Source: Candidatus Zixiibacteriota bacterium (GTDB lineage Bacteria > Zixibacteria > MSB-5A5 > GN15 > FEB-12). Taken from it: a stretch of 64,000 nucleotides of DNA. The notes under the pieces were generated by a model that made no database searches, was not told where the DNA came from, and saw only the letters and a program-made list of their open reading frames with translations. Positions 9,171 to 18,012 of this stretch are shown piece after piece; the first letter of the stretch is position 1; each line of letters starts with the position of its first letter. The stretch lies in contig JBFLZR010000002.1 in NCBI GenBank assembly GCA_040756055.1, forward strand, positions 212,411 to 276,410, read 5' to 3'. A program made the position numbers and the translations under genes.

Positions 9171-12100
9171 TTGGAAAGAACATTTACAAGAAAATGGGGA
9201 TACGGCCTGTACCTCACCCTGACCGCAGCCGCCATTGTCATCCTTGCGGCGATGCTCTTTGTTCTCAGGGAAAGCAAACAGACGATGGCTACCATCGGAC
9301 CTCTGGCCGATGCCGCTATGGAAGTCACAATCGAAGCCAATTTGGCCCACCTTTACATGGAAGAATATGTCACCCACGGCTACGAACAATCACTCGAAAA
9401 AGCCTGGCAACACCTCGACATCGCGGACAACTACGCCCGGGGAATTATGGAAGGGGATACCGTAGGCCTCAAAATTTACCGCTCTGTGGTGGACGGCTCT
9501 TTCGGCGATGTCTTCGGAGACCTGCAACTGCGACTGGCAGAGTTCCGCAATACGGCGGAAGAACGAATCAGACGCCTGTCCGATACAACTTATCCCGGCC
9601 ACGTACACCACCAGCATGATTCTGCTTTCGTGGCAATTGTGACCCAGGCTTCGACCATAGAAGAACAGTTGCGCAAAATTATCGCGGAGAGAACAGTTTA
9701 TATCTCACAGGTACAGACAGTCCTGATTTTCGGGAGCCTGCTTTTCTTCACCGTCGTGGGGCTTATCATACGAAGACAAGTGAAACAGTTGGCCCTGAGT
9801 GAAGCGGGCATCAATCACCTCAATCTCGTCCTCAAAGCAGTGCGAAATGTAACTCAGCTTATGACCAGGGAAAAGGATCCGCAACGCCTTATTCAGCGTT
9901 CGTGCGAACTACTGGTCGAAACGCGCGGCTTTCATAACGCCTGGATTGTGGTAGTATCCAAAGACGGTAAACCCGAACTGCTCGCCGAAGCCGGACTGGG
10001 AAACGAATTTTCAGTTGTCAAAGGTCTTATCGAAAAGGGCGAATTCGTCCCCTGCTGCCGCCAGTTGGACGTTCACGATGGCGTCCTGCCCGTCAAAGAC
10101 CCGCCTCAGGATTGCCCCGAATGCCCACTCGCGCAGCTGTACACCGGAAGAGCCGGTATGGCCGCAAAGCTCGAACACCACAACAGAAACTATGGATACA
10201 TGGTCGTCTCCGCACCGCGCCAAAACGCGTTCGGCCCGGAAGAACAACGCCTCCTCTGTGAATTGGCCGAAGATATCGCCCTGTCACTGCACCACACAGC
10301 CGTCGAAAAAGAACGTCTCCAGGCCATGCAGGCGCTGCGCCGCAGCGAAGAACAATATCGCACCCTCGCCGCCAACATCCCCACCAGCGATATTTACCTA
10401 TTCGACAAAGACCTGCGCTATGTCGTCGCCGATGGAACCGAGCTCCGAAAAAATGGACTAACCGGCGATTTCTATGAAGGTAGGTCTCTCTACGAAACCT
10501 GGGATGATGCCCTGATCGGAATCTTTGAGCCGCTGTACAAACGGGCCATAAACGGACAATCCGGCAGTACCGAGTTCAAATGCTGCGGAAAATATTACTC
10601 CCTCAGTGTCGTCCCCGTCTTCAACGAAAGAAACGAACCGACCGGCGGGCTGGCCCTCTCCCAAAACATCACCGAACGAAAACTCGCCGAAGAAGAACGC
10701 AGAAACTCGGAAGAAAAATACCGCGTCCTCTTCGAAAGCACCGACCACCTCGTGTCCGTATTCGATAAAAACGGCACCTGCCTGCTCATGAATCATGCCG
10801 CCGCCAGGCAATTCGGCGGTAAACCCGAAGATTTCATTGGGTCAACCTTTTCTCATCTGCACGCCGAAGCCGGAGCGGCGTATACCGGCCGTATCCGCAC
10901 CGTCATGGAATCTGGAGAAATTCAAAGATACGAAGACCTCGTCCAGTTTCCCCAGGGTGACCGCATCCTGCTGACCACCGTCCACCCCGTAAGAAACAGC
11001 AGCGGCGAAATGTACGCCGTACAGGTTATCTCCAGCGACATCACCGAAAGTAAAATGGCCGAACAGGAAATCCGCAACTCGCAAAGCCTGCTCCAAAGCG
11101 TCTTCGACGCTATCCCCGGACTGATCAATGTCATCGACAAAAATCTAAATGTCGTGTGGAGTAACTGGCACGACCACGACTATATCAGCGAACAGGAACG
11201 TCAGAGCAAGCCCAAGTGTCATAGGGTCTTCCTGCACAAACAACACCCCTGCGAAAAGTGCCACGTTCTGGAAATCTTTGAAACCGGCAAACCAATCACC
11301 GCCGAGGTCCACAACAGCGTTGATGGCGGCTACAAAGAAGTTCGCTCGTTCCCGGTCCGGGACGTCACCGGCGAGGTCAAGTACGTCGTGGAATATGCCG
11401 AAGACATCACCCAGCGCAAACGCCATGAGAAGGTTCAACAGGCCCTCGTCAACATTGCCGAGGCAAGTTGCTCCGCACCCGGCGTCCGTGAATTCATAGC
11501 CCTGGTACACAAAGAACTTGGCACCATAATCGACGCCGCCAACTTCTATATCGCCTTATGGGATCCCGAAACCGAATATTACTCCTTCCCGTATTCGGTC
11601 GACCAGTACGACGGAACCGATTTCACACCGGAACAGCTAAAGAAAAGTCTCACCGATTATGTAAGACGCACCGGCCGCCCGCTCTTGGCCGATGAGGCTA
11701 CCCATCGACGACTGCTGCAAGCAGGTGAAGCCGATATAGTCGGGCAGCCATCGAAACTCTGGATGGGCGTCCCGCTCAAAACCGCCAACGGCGTCATCGG
11801 AGTCGTGGTCGTCCAGAACTACACCGACAATCACGCCTACTCCAGCGCCGATCTCGACCTGCTCTCCTTTGTCACCGGACACATTACTTCAGCCCTTGAA
11901 CGCAAAATCGCACTCGAAACCATCGCCTCCTACAACCGGCAACTGGTTCAGGCCAACCGGGAACTCGAACTGAAACAAGCCGAACTGGAAGAATTCATAT
12001 ATACCGTCTCACACGACCTTAAGGCTCCGGTCGTCTCAATCTCAGGATTCGCCGGGCTTATCAAAGAAAAACTCACCGGACTGGTCGATGAAGGCACGGC

Positions 12101-12719
12101 AAAGTATCTGGAGCGAATCCACGTCAATTCCGCTGTGATGGATAGCCTCATCGGCGACCTGCTGGAACTATCCCGTATTGGACGTGTTGAAGAAAAAATG
12201 ACAACCATTAATTTCGATGCCGTCACTGACGAGATCCTCGACTCCTTCTCCGTCGCCGCCCGGGGAAAAAACATCAGGCTGGTAAAATCCAACCACCTGC
12301 CCAACGTCAACGGGTGGCAAAAACGTATCCGGCAGATGCTGTCAAATCTCGTCGACAACGCCATTAAGTATATGCCCCGCAAGAAGGACGCGACCGTCGA
12401 AATAGGCTGTCGGCCATCCAACAACAGCTCAATGGGATGTTTCTACGTTCGCGATAACGGCGTGGGCGTGCCACCCGAATTCCACGAGCGGATTTTTGCC
12501 ATGTTCCAAAGAGCCCAGACCCCCGGACCCGAAATCCAGGGATCGGGCATTGGCCTGACGATCGTAAAAAGGATCGTGGAAAAACATGGCGGCAAGGTCT
12601 GGGTCGAATCCGGAATCGGCCGGGGCGCCACCTTCTGTTTCACTCTGCCGCTTGACGGAACCCTCCCGGAAAGGGACCAGAACACCCAAATAACTCAGCA
12701 CAAAAGCATCGAATTATGA
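9171..12719 (+). CDS. Membrane PAS/GAF sensor histidine kinase
   Basis: 1182 residues, starting at TTG; the frame is closed by a TAA at 9147 and no ATG precedes the first membrane helix. Order: helix 11-33, extracytoplasmic helical domain 34-180, helix 182-203, GAF 215-385, PAS 390-505, PAS 515-630, PAS 640-750, GAF 755-912, coiled coil, HisKA with His948 in YTVSHDLKAP, and HATPase with NLVDNAIKY, DNGVGV and GSGIGLTIVK. The C-terminal half resembles phytochrome-type kinases without the chromophore domain. Cysteine clusters occur in GAF1 (PCC at 294-296, CPEC at 315-318) and PAS3 (CEKCH, 694-698). Two small receiver genes follow immediately and are its likely targets. The signal is unknown. 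Confidence 0.9.
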   Translation: MERTFTRKWGYGLYLTLTAAAIVILAAMLFVLRESKQTMATIGPLADAAMEVTIEANLAHLYMEEYVTHGYEQSLEKAWQHLDIADNYARGIMEGDTVGLKIYRSVVDGSFGDVFGDLQLRLAEFRNTAEERIRRLSDTTYPGHVHHQHDSAFVAIVTQASTIEEQLRKIIAERTVYISQVQTVLIFGSLLFFTVVGLIIRRQVKQLALSEAGINHLNLVLKAVRNVTQLMTREKDPQRLIQRSCELLVETRGFHNAWIVVVSKDGKPELLAEAGLGNEFSVVKGLIEKGEFVPCCRQLDVHDGVLPVKDPPQDCPECPLAQLYTGRAGMAAKLEHHNRNYGYMVVSAPRQNAFGPEEQRLLCELAEDIALSLHHTAVEKERLQAMQALRRSEEQYRTLAANIPTSDIYLFDKDLRYVVADGTELRKNGLTGDFYEGRSLYETWDDALIGIFEPLYKRAINGQSGSTEFKCCGKYYSLSVVPVFNERNEPTGGLALSQNITERKLAEEERRNSEEKYRVLFESTDHLVSVFDKNGTCLLMNHAAARQFGGKPEDFIGSTFSHLHAEAGAAYTGRIRTVMESGEIQRYEDLVQFPQGDRILLTTVHPVRNSSGEMYAVQVISSDITESKMAEQEIRNSQSLLQSVFDAIPGLINVIDKNLNVVWSNWHDHDYISEQERQSKPKCHRVFLHKQHPCEKCHVLEIFETGKPITAEVHNSVDGGYKEVRSFPVRDVTGEVKYVVEYAEDITQRKRHEKVQQALVNIAEASCSAPGVREFIALVHKELGTIIDAANFYIALWDPETEYYSFPYSVDQYDGTDFTPEQLKKSLTDYVRRTGRPLLADEATHRRLLQAGEADIVGQPSKLWMGVPLKTANGVIGVVVVQNYTDNHAYSSADLDLLSFVTGHITSALERKIALETIASYNRQLVQANRELELKQAELEEFIYTVSHDLKAPVVSISGFAGLIKEKLTGLVDEGTAKYLERIHVNSAVMDSLIGDLLELSRIGRVEEKMTTINFDAVTDEILDSFSVAARGKNIRLVKSNHLPNVNGWQKRIRQMLSNLVDNAIKYMPRKKDATVEIGCRPSNNSSMGCFYVRDNGVGVPPEFHERIFAMFQRAQTPGPEIQGSGIGLTIVKRIVEKHGGKVWVESGIGRGATFCFTLPLDGTLPERDQNTQITQHKSIEL

Positions 12720-12749
12720 TTATATTGAGACCGAGGAGGAACTGAATAC

Positions 12750-13205
12750 ATGATACCCGTGATAATGCTGGTCGAAGACAATGATGATCACGCCGAGCTG
12801 ATCACCGAAGCGCTCAAAAATACCGTGATAGCCATTCGTGTCGTCAGGTTTGCCGATGCCGAATCCGCACTGGAATATTTCGAGGCAACCGGCGGCTCCA
12901 CCGATGACGTGGATAATCCATTGCCCGAGGTTGTCCTCCTGGATCTGAAGCTTCCGGGCATGAACGGACTCGACATGCTGAAGCGACTGCGCACCAACCC
13001 CAAAACGAAGAAAATCCCCGTGGTCATTCTCACCACCTCGAAAAGAGACGAAGAAATCGCCAGGGGTTACGAATACGGCGCCAACAGCTATATCGTAAAA
13101 CCTGTAAAATATGAGGAGTTCCGCGCGAAAATTATCGACCTCAAAATGTACTGGATCCTGACCAGCGAATTGCCGAGGAATAATCGAGAAACCGCCAGGA
13201 ACTGA
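12750..13205 (+). CDS. Single-domain response regulator (Rcp1-like)
   Basis: 151-residue stand-alone receiver with no output domain. VMLVEDNDDH-type opening (IMLVEDNDDHAELI), phospho-acceptor D65 in VVLLDLKLPGMNG, Thr in VVILTTSKRDEE and Lys in YIVKPVKYEEF. The E-D-N-x-D-H-x-E-L-I motif is typical of Rcp1-like partners of phytochrome-family kinases. A GGAGGA ribosome site lies 10 bases before the ATG. It follows the large kinase by 30 bases and is probably phosphorylated by it. Such proteins act as phosphorelay shuttles or protein-binding switches; the target is unknown. Confidence 0.9.
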   Translation: MIPVIMLVEDNDDHAELITEALKNTVIAIRVVRFADAESALEYFEATGGSTDDVDNPLPEVVLLDLKLPGMNGLDMLKRLRTNPKTKKIPVVILTTSKRDEEIARGYEYGANSYIVKPVKYEEFRAKIIDLKMYWILTSELPRNNRETARN

Positions 13206-13271
13206 CAAAAACAATAGAGTGACATCGATACTCATTCAGCAACGAAAGTGCTTCGAAAGAGGAGTGACAAA

Positions 13272-13757
13272 ATGAATACAAGAGCCATAACCGTTATGCT
13301 CATCGAAGACAACGAAGACCACGCGGAATTGATTACCTCCGCGCTTAAATTCAACAATCTGGTCGGTGAGGTTATACATTTCACCACCGCCGAAATGGGC
13401 ATGGACTATATCTACGGCGAACAAAACAAAAACGATAAAACCACCCGCACTATGCCCGACCTCATCCTGCTCGATCTCATGCTCCCCGGCATGGGCGGAA
13501 TGGAAATGCTCAAAGTGCTCAAATCCAGGGCCGACACCAAAAGCATCCCGGTCGTCGTGCTGACAACCTCTTCACACGATAAAAAAATCTCCCAGGCTTA
13601 CGAGCTCGGCGCCAACAGCTATATCGCCAAACCCCTCTCACACGAAGATTTCGTAATCAAACTGGCCGAATTGAACATGTTCTGGTCTCTCACCGCCGAA
13701 CTCCCCGACCCCGCGGCAAAAGCAAATCTGGCCGAAAATCGACGATCCGGTAATTAG
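13272..13757 (+). CDS. Second single-domain response regulator (Rcp1-like)
   Basis: 161-residue receiver, paralogous to the gene just upstream: VMLIEDNEDHAELI, acceptor D68 in LILLDLMLPGMGG, VVVLTTSSHDKK and YIAKPLSHEDF. The open frame reaches back to a GTG at 13248, but the ATG at 13272 has GAGGAG in front of it and aligns with its neighbour. Two near-identical receivers behind one kinase suggest a branched output, or one acting as a phosphate sink. No DNA-binding part is present. Confidence 0.9.
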   Translation: MNTRAITVMLIEDNEDHAELITSALKFNNLVGEVIHFTTAEMGMDYIYGEQNKNDKTTRTMPDLILLDLMLPGMGGMEMLKVLKSRADTKSIPVVVLTTSSHDKKISQAYELGANSYIAKPLSHEDFVIKLAELNMFWSLTAELPDPAAKANLAENRRSGN

Positions 13758-13840
13758 CTCTCCAACCTCCGCCGACTCGCCCCGACCTGAGAAGCCACAT
13801 TTATGTTGCTTCGCGCTTCGTGATTTATATTATTGCTGCT

Positions 13841-15562
13841 ATGAACGACCAACTGATCGGAAACTACAAAATCCTCCAGAAAATCGGCGCCGGAGGCATG
13901 GCAAAAGTCTACCTGGCCGTTCACAAAGATATTCCCAACCTGAAAGTCATCCTCAAAATTCTGTCCGACAGCCGCCTCGTCGATCGCTTCCGACAGGAAG
14001 CCGACAAACTGGCCCTCCTCGACGGTAACCCCAACATATGCCGCATCAAACACTTCTTTAACCACGGCGATGACATCGTGATTGCCATGGAGTATATCGA
14101 TGGCGAGACTGTCGAAGACCGCATCAAGAGGTCAGGTAAACTCACTATCGTAGAGTCGCTGAAAATCGCCAGAGACGTGCTCGGCGTGCTCGAATTCGCA
14201 CACAATAAAGGTATCTGCCACCGTGACATAAAACCCTCCAATATCATGATCGATACCGCCGGCCATGTCAAGGTGATCGATTTCGGAATCGCCAAGGCCG
14301 AAACCGACCCTAACCTGACCCTGGCCGGAAGCGCCTGCGGCACACCGTCCTATATGGCCCCCGAACAATTCACCCCCACCGACCACACCAATTACACCCT
14401 CGTCGACATCTACGCCGTGGGAACATCTCTCTACTATATGCTCTGCGGAGAACTGCCCTTTAAGGGAGATAATGAATTCGCTATCCGCGACGCCAAACTT
14501 TTCAGCGACCCGCCACCCCTCAGAGACAAAATCTCAGGTGTCTCGAAAGACGTCGAGCGTGTCGTCACGCGAGCGATGGCCAAAAACCCCGCCGACAGAT
14601 TCCCGTCAGCCACTGAGATGGTCAAACAAATCGACGCTGTCCTGTCGCAGCAGACTCCCGCGACCGCCACCGCCGTACAACCTTCGCCGACACCGGCCAA
14701 AACAAAGAAAGCAGTACCGATAACAGCAATTCTCGGTGCCGCTGTCGTCGCCCTAGGCGCAATCGGATTCTATATCATGTCGTCCCTATCAAGTTCGGCT
14801 CCGCCGGTCCCGCTCACTCCTGAGAATAACTCGACCATCACCGAAACCAGACCCACTTTCCGCTGGGAAAAACAGGATGACGCCATTTACAACCTCGAAT
14901 ATGCCAACAATCCCGATTTCCTCATCCCGTGGCAAGTAAGCAATCTCACCGCCAACTCTCATACCGCGGCCAACGAACTCGAGCCGGGCGAATATTACTG
15001 GAAAGTCCAGGCAATCCATGGTCAAAATGCGGGCGACTTCTCCGATGTCTACACTTTCGTTATTGCAGCTCCGCCCGTGCAAGCAAACCTCGAAATTCAG
15101 GTAAATCCTTCCGGCGACATATATGTCGACAACTCACTCCTCGCGAGCGACGCCGAACAGGCCTCCATCACTCTCAGCGCCGGTAATCACAACGTACGCG
15201 TCACCAATGCTGATGCCGTCAATGGCGAAATCCTCGATGAAATCGCGATTAACGCCGACACCGCAATCATTCGAACCTACACTTTCAACTTTCCATCAAC
15301 ACAACCAACTCCAACCAGACCGACAAAACCGAAAACTTCCTTCGGCGAACTCAAGGTGGGTTCGAAACCGACTATAGGGGCGGTAATCTATATCGACGGA
15401 ACACTTCAGGAAAGAAAAACCCCGACCGCCTTCCAGCTCAAGCCGGGTCAATACAACGTCAGGGCCGTTCTCGACATCGATGGTATAGCGAGAGAAAGAC
15501 AGCAGACTGTGTCAGTGGTCGCCGACAGTTCAGCCAGAGTCATATTCGATTTTGAAAAATAA
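13841..15562 (+). CDS. Transmembrane Ser/Thr protein kinase with PEGA domains
   Basis: 573 residues from the ATG at 13841 (a GTG seven codons upstream is less likely). Eukaryotic-type kinase domain at 7-270: glycine loop GAGGMAKVYLA, ATP-binding Lys39, HRDIKPSN at 128-135, DFG at 147-149 and an APE-like MAPEQF. A Pro/Thr-rich linker leads to one membrane helix (about 293-314). Outside the membrane lie a fibronectin-like sheet domain (RPTFRWEKQDD, YYWKVQAIHG) and two PEGA-type domains (SGDIYVDNSLL; GAVIYIDGTLQERKTPT). PEGA domains are surface-associated and often bind other envelope proteins. It heads a co-directional run with CsgG-like and outer-membrane genes, so it may sense or regulate that assembly. 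Confidence 0.9.
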   Translation: MNDQLIGNYKILQKIGAGGMAKVYLAVHKDIPNLKVILKILSDSRLVDRFRQEADKLALLDGNPNICRIKHFFNHGDDIVIAMEYIDGETVEDRIKRSGKLTIVESLKIARDVLGVLEFAHNKGICHRDIKPSNIMIDTAGHVKVIDFGIAKAETDPNLTLAGSACGTPSYMAPEQFTPTDHTNYTLVDIYAVGTSLYYMLCGELPFKGDNEFAIRDAKLFSDPPPLRDKISGVSKDVERVVTRAMAKNPADRFPSATEMVKQIDAVLSQQTPATATAVQPSPTPAKTKKAVPITAILGAAVVALGAIGFYIMSSLSSSAPPVPLTPENNSTITETRPTFRWEKQDDAIYNLEYANNPDFLIPWQVSNLTANSHTAANELEPGEYYWKVQAIHGQNAGDFSDVYTFVIAAPPVQANLEIQVNPSGDIYVDNSLLASDAEQASITLSAGNHNVRVTNADAVNGEILDEIAINADTAIIRTYTFNFPSTQPTPTRPTKPKTSFGELKVGSKPTIGAVIYIDGTLQERKTPTAFQLKPGQYNVRAVLDIDGIARERQQTVSVVADSSARVIFDFEK

Positions 15563-15633
15563 CGCTTTAATAATCAAGCGTTGACTATATATTTATAACA
15601 GAATCTACTTCCTCATTTCACAAAGGAGCTCAA

Positions 15634-16683
15634 ATGACTAATCGCAACCTTATCCGGTCAGGGATATGTGCCTTCATAACCGCTGCTCTGGCCCTCGCAT
15701 TTACACCTCCGGCCTACGGACAGGCCGCAGAGACAGTGGTGGACCAACTGGCGGAAGCTCTCAATTTCTACGCCGAGACCGACTTCGATAAAGGCATCGA
15801 AGTCGCTTCTTCTCTGCTGGTTCGCGATGACCTCACTGCCAAAGACAGTATCGCCATCCTCGAGACTCTCAGTATTATCACCTACGCCAAAGGTGAACAG
15901 TACCTGAGAAAGTCCGTCGAGTACCTCGAAAAAATATCCAAAATCGGCCCCTGCGTGACTCATCTGCCACAGGAAATCTGGCCCCAGGAACTGCGCGACA
16001 ACTGGTACAAGCTTCTCAAACAAATGAACAAAATGTCGTGCGACCAGAGTGGACCCACCGAAATATCGACTATCGCCATCATGGAATTCGACAACCACTC
16101 CATAGGCGAATACCAGGAAAAACTGGGCAGTCTCGCCAAAGGACTGGCCGATTTCTTCCAGCACGATTTCTCCAAAATCAGCTCCCTGAGAGTCGTCGAA
16201 CGTGATAAAATCGATTTCATCCTCAAGGAAATCGAACTCCAGCAGTCCGGAAGTGTCGATGTCGCCACGGCCGTCAAAGTCGGCAAAATCCTCGGCGCTC
16301 AGATTATGGTCTTCGGCAGCATCACTCAACTCGATGACGACAACACCCGCATGGTGGTCAGGGCTGTCAAAGTCGAAACTTCCGAAATCATCGCCTCCGT
16401 CGACAAGGAAGGCAAACCGGAATACTCCAAAATGGAAAAAGAACTGGTAAAAGAACTCGCCGGACTGCTCGATCTCCAACTGACCGACAAGATCAGCAAG
16501 ATGATTGATGAAGGTGGTACTGAATCTGTGGATGCCACCACTTTTTACTCGATGGGGCTCGAATACATGGATCGCTACGACTATAAAAACGCGTACGAGA
16601 GTTTCAAAAAGGCGTATGAACTCGACGACCAGTTTGTCGAAGCGAAACGCAAAATGGAAATCTATCGCCCACTGGTAGGCTAA
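15634..16683 (+). CDS. Exported CsgG-domain protein
   Basis: 349 residues with a signal peptide (CAFITAALALAFTPPAYGQA) and no lipobox. A helical N-terminal part of about 100 residues is followed by a CsgG/FlgO-like domain at about 145-290 (IAIMEFDNHS, VVERDKIDFILKEIELQQSG, GKILGAQIMVFGSI), and a C-terminal TPR-like piece (YDYKNAYESFKKAYELD). CsgG proteins form outer-membrane export pores for curli; related domains also occur in proteins of unknown role. A strong AAAGGAG site precedes the ATG. The next gene starts 3 bases after the stop and carries a paralogous domain. Confidence 0.8.
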   Translation: MTNRNLIRSGICAFITAALALAFTPPAYGQAAETVVDQLAEALNFYAETDFDKGIEVASSLLVRDDLTAKDSIAILETLSIITYAKGEQYLRKSVEYLEKISKIGPCVTHLPQEIWPQELRDNWYKLLKQMNKMSCDQSGPTEISTIAIMEFDNHSIGEYQEKLGSLAKGLADFFQHDFSKISSLRVVERDKIDFILKEIELQQSGSVDVATAVKVGKILGAQIMVFGSITQLDDDNTRMVVRAVKVETSEIIASVDKEGKPEYSKMEKELVKELAGLLDLQLTDKISKMIDEGGTESVDATTFYSMGLEYMDRYDYKNAYESFKKAYELDDQFVEAKRKMEIYRPLVG

Positions 16684-16686
16684 CAG

Positions 16687-18012
16687 GTGAAACAATACAG
16701 TTACTACACAAAGTCCGTGTCGCTCATCCTGACTCTGTTGCTGCTGCTCTTAGCGGGATGTTCTCAGAGTTACTACAACACGGGTCGAAAATTGAGCGAC
16801 GAAGGACAATACGATAAAGCCGTTGAAGCCTTCTACAACGAGATTGCCGCCAACCCACAAAGCGCCGTAGCGTGGCGCGAACTCGGCGTCGCCTACTACC
16901 GCATGGACAATCTCGAAAAAGCCGAAGATGCCCTCGAACAGGCAAATACAATCATGCCCGACTCCAGAACACATCTGTTCTTCGGCCTCATATATGAAAA
17001 ACAGGGTGATTACGAAAAGGCTATCGATGCCTACACGGCCTCGCTCAACCTCAACCCGGGTAAAACAACCCGCGAGTTGGTCAACAGTCACCTCGATGCC
17101 CTCGTGTATAAGAAATTGTCCTCCGAAGTCTCTATGGCCATTGCCAACGAGGATGCCATCGAAGCAAGCGACATATCTCCAAATGCCGTCGCGGTGGTCA
17201 ACTTCGATGGTTCCCACCTCGAACCAGAAATGGCTCCTCTTGCCGTAGGACTGGCCGAATTCACCTCGGCGGATCTGGCTAAGGTCAAATCCCTCGACGT
17301 GGTAGAACGGCTGAAGATTGATGTCATCCTCGACGAGTTGAAACTGGGCGAGTCAGGATATGTCGATCCATCCACCGCCCCGCGCATGGGAAAACTGCTC
17401 GGATCAGATAAAGTCATCACCGGCTCCTTGCTGAGTGTCGGCGATGATGGCTTCAGACTCGACGGCGTTATCGTGAGCGCCACCGATACATCCACCCGGT
17501 TCACCGAATCCAGTCAGGGAAAAATTCAGCAGATATTTGATATCGAGAAACAATTCGTCTTCAGCATTATCGATTCCCTCGGAATAACGCTCACAGCGGC
17601 TGAACGCGACGCCATCAAGCAAGTGCCCACTGAATCCTATCTGGCCTTCCTTTCTTACAGCCGCGGACTCTTCTACCAACAGCGCGGCATGCATCAGGCG
17701 GCCCGGCAGGAATTCCAGAATGCCCTGAAACACGATGCCGGCTTCCAGGCAGCCCAAACCCAGTTAACCAAACCGACCTCCGCTGCCTCTGCCGAAAGTT
17801 ACGACCAGACCCAGCAGGCGCTGGAATCGTTCGCCACCGGTGCCGAGGGAGAGCTCGAAGCAATCGCCACCGGCCTCGATTCAAGGCTGACAACCATCCT
17901 GCTCTCAAGCGGCGTCCTTCCCAATGCCATCGCCTCGCGGCTCGCAACATCACAACCTCAGGTCGGCTCGACCGGAACAGTCATCATAACAGTGGAGTTG
18001 GACAATGAATAA
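16687..18012 (+). CDS. TPR and CsgG-domain lipoprotein
   Basis: 441 residues starting at GTG. A signal peptide ends in the lipobox LLAGC (Cys25). TPR repeats span about 30-130 (YDKAVEAFYNEIAANPQS, LEKAEDALEQA, YEKAIDAYTASLNLNP). A CsgG-like domain at about 160-310 shares VVERLKIDVILDELKLGESG-VD and the G-K-L-L-G pattern with the upstream protein. Another TPR (HQAARQEFQNALKHD) and a helical tail follow. As an envelope lipoprotein it could form an oligomer with its paralogue. The stop overlaps the next start by 8 bases, which implies coupled translation. Confidence 0.82.
   Translation: MKQYSYYTKSVSLILTLLLLLLAGCSQSYYNTGRKLSDEGQYDKAVEAFYNEIAANPQSAVAWRELGVAYYRMDNLEKAEDALEQANTIMPDSRTHLFFGLIYEKQGDYEKAIDAYTASLNLNPGKTTRELVNSHLDALVYKKLSSEVSMAIANEDAIEASDISPNAVAVVNFDGSHLEPEMAPLAVGLAEFTSADLAKVKSLDVVERLKIDVILDELKLGESGYVDPSTAPRMGKLLGSDKVITGSLLSVGDDGFRLDGVIVSATDTSTRFTESSQGKIQQIFDIEKQFVFSIIDSLGITLTAAERDAIKQVPTESYLAFLSYSRGLFYQQRGMHQAARQEFQNALKHDAGFQAAQTQLTKPTSAASAESYDQTQQALESFATGAEGELEAIATGLDSRLTTILLSSGVLPNAIASRLATSQPQVGSTGTVIITVELDNE

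Noticed and set aside
8742-9340. Overlapping minus-strand open frames of 80-120 codons in front of the kinase gene
   Set aside because: Partly antisense to the kinase, low-complexity composition, no ribosome site and no domain; probably by-products of GC-rich sequence.
15561-15582. Terminator after the first Ser/Thr kinase (AACGCTT/AAGCGTT)
   Set aside because: AT-rich 7-bp stem with no T-run; the next gene probably belongs to the same transcript.
15658-16695. Minus-strand frame of 345 codons antisense to the CsgG-domain gene
   Set aside because: Phe/Asp/Gly-rich product typical of an antisense shadow; the plus-strand gene has a signal peptide and a recognised domain.
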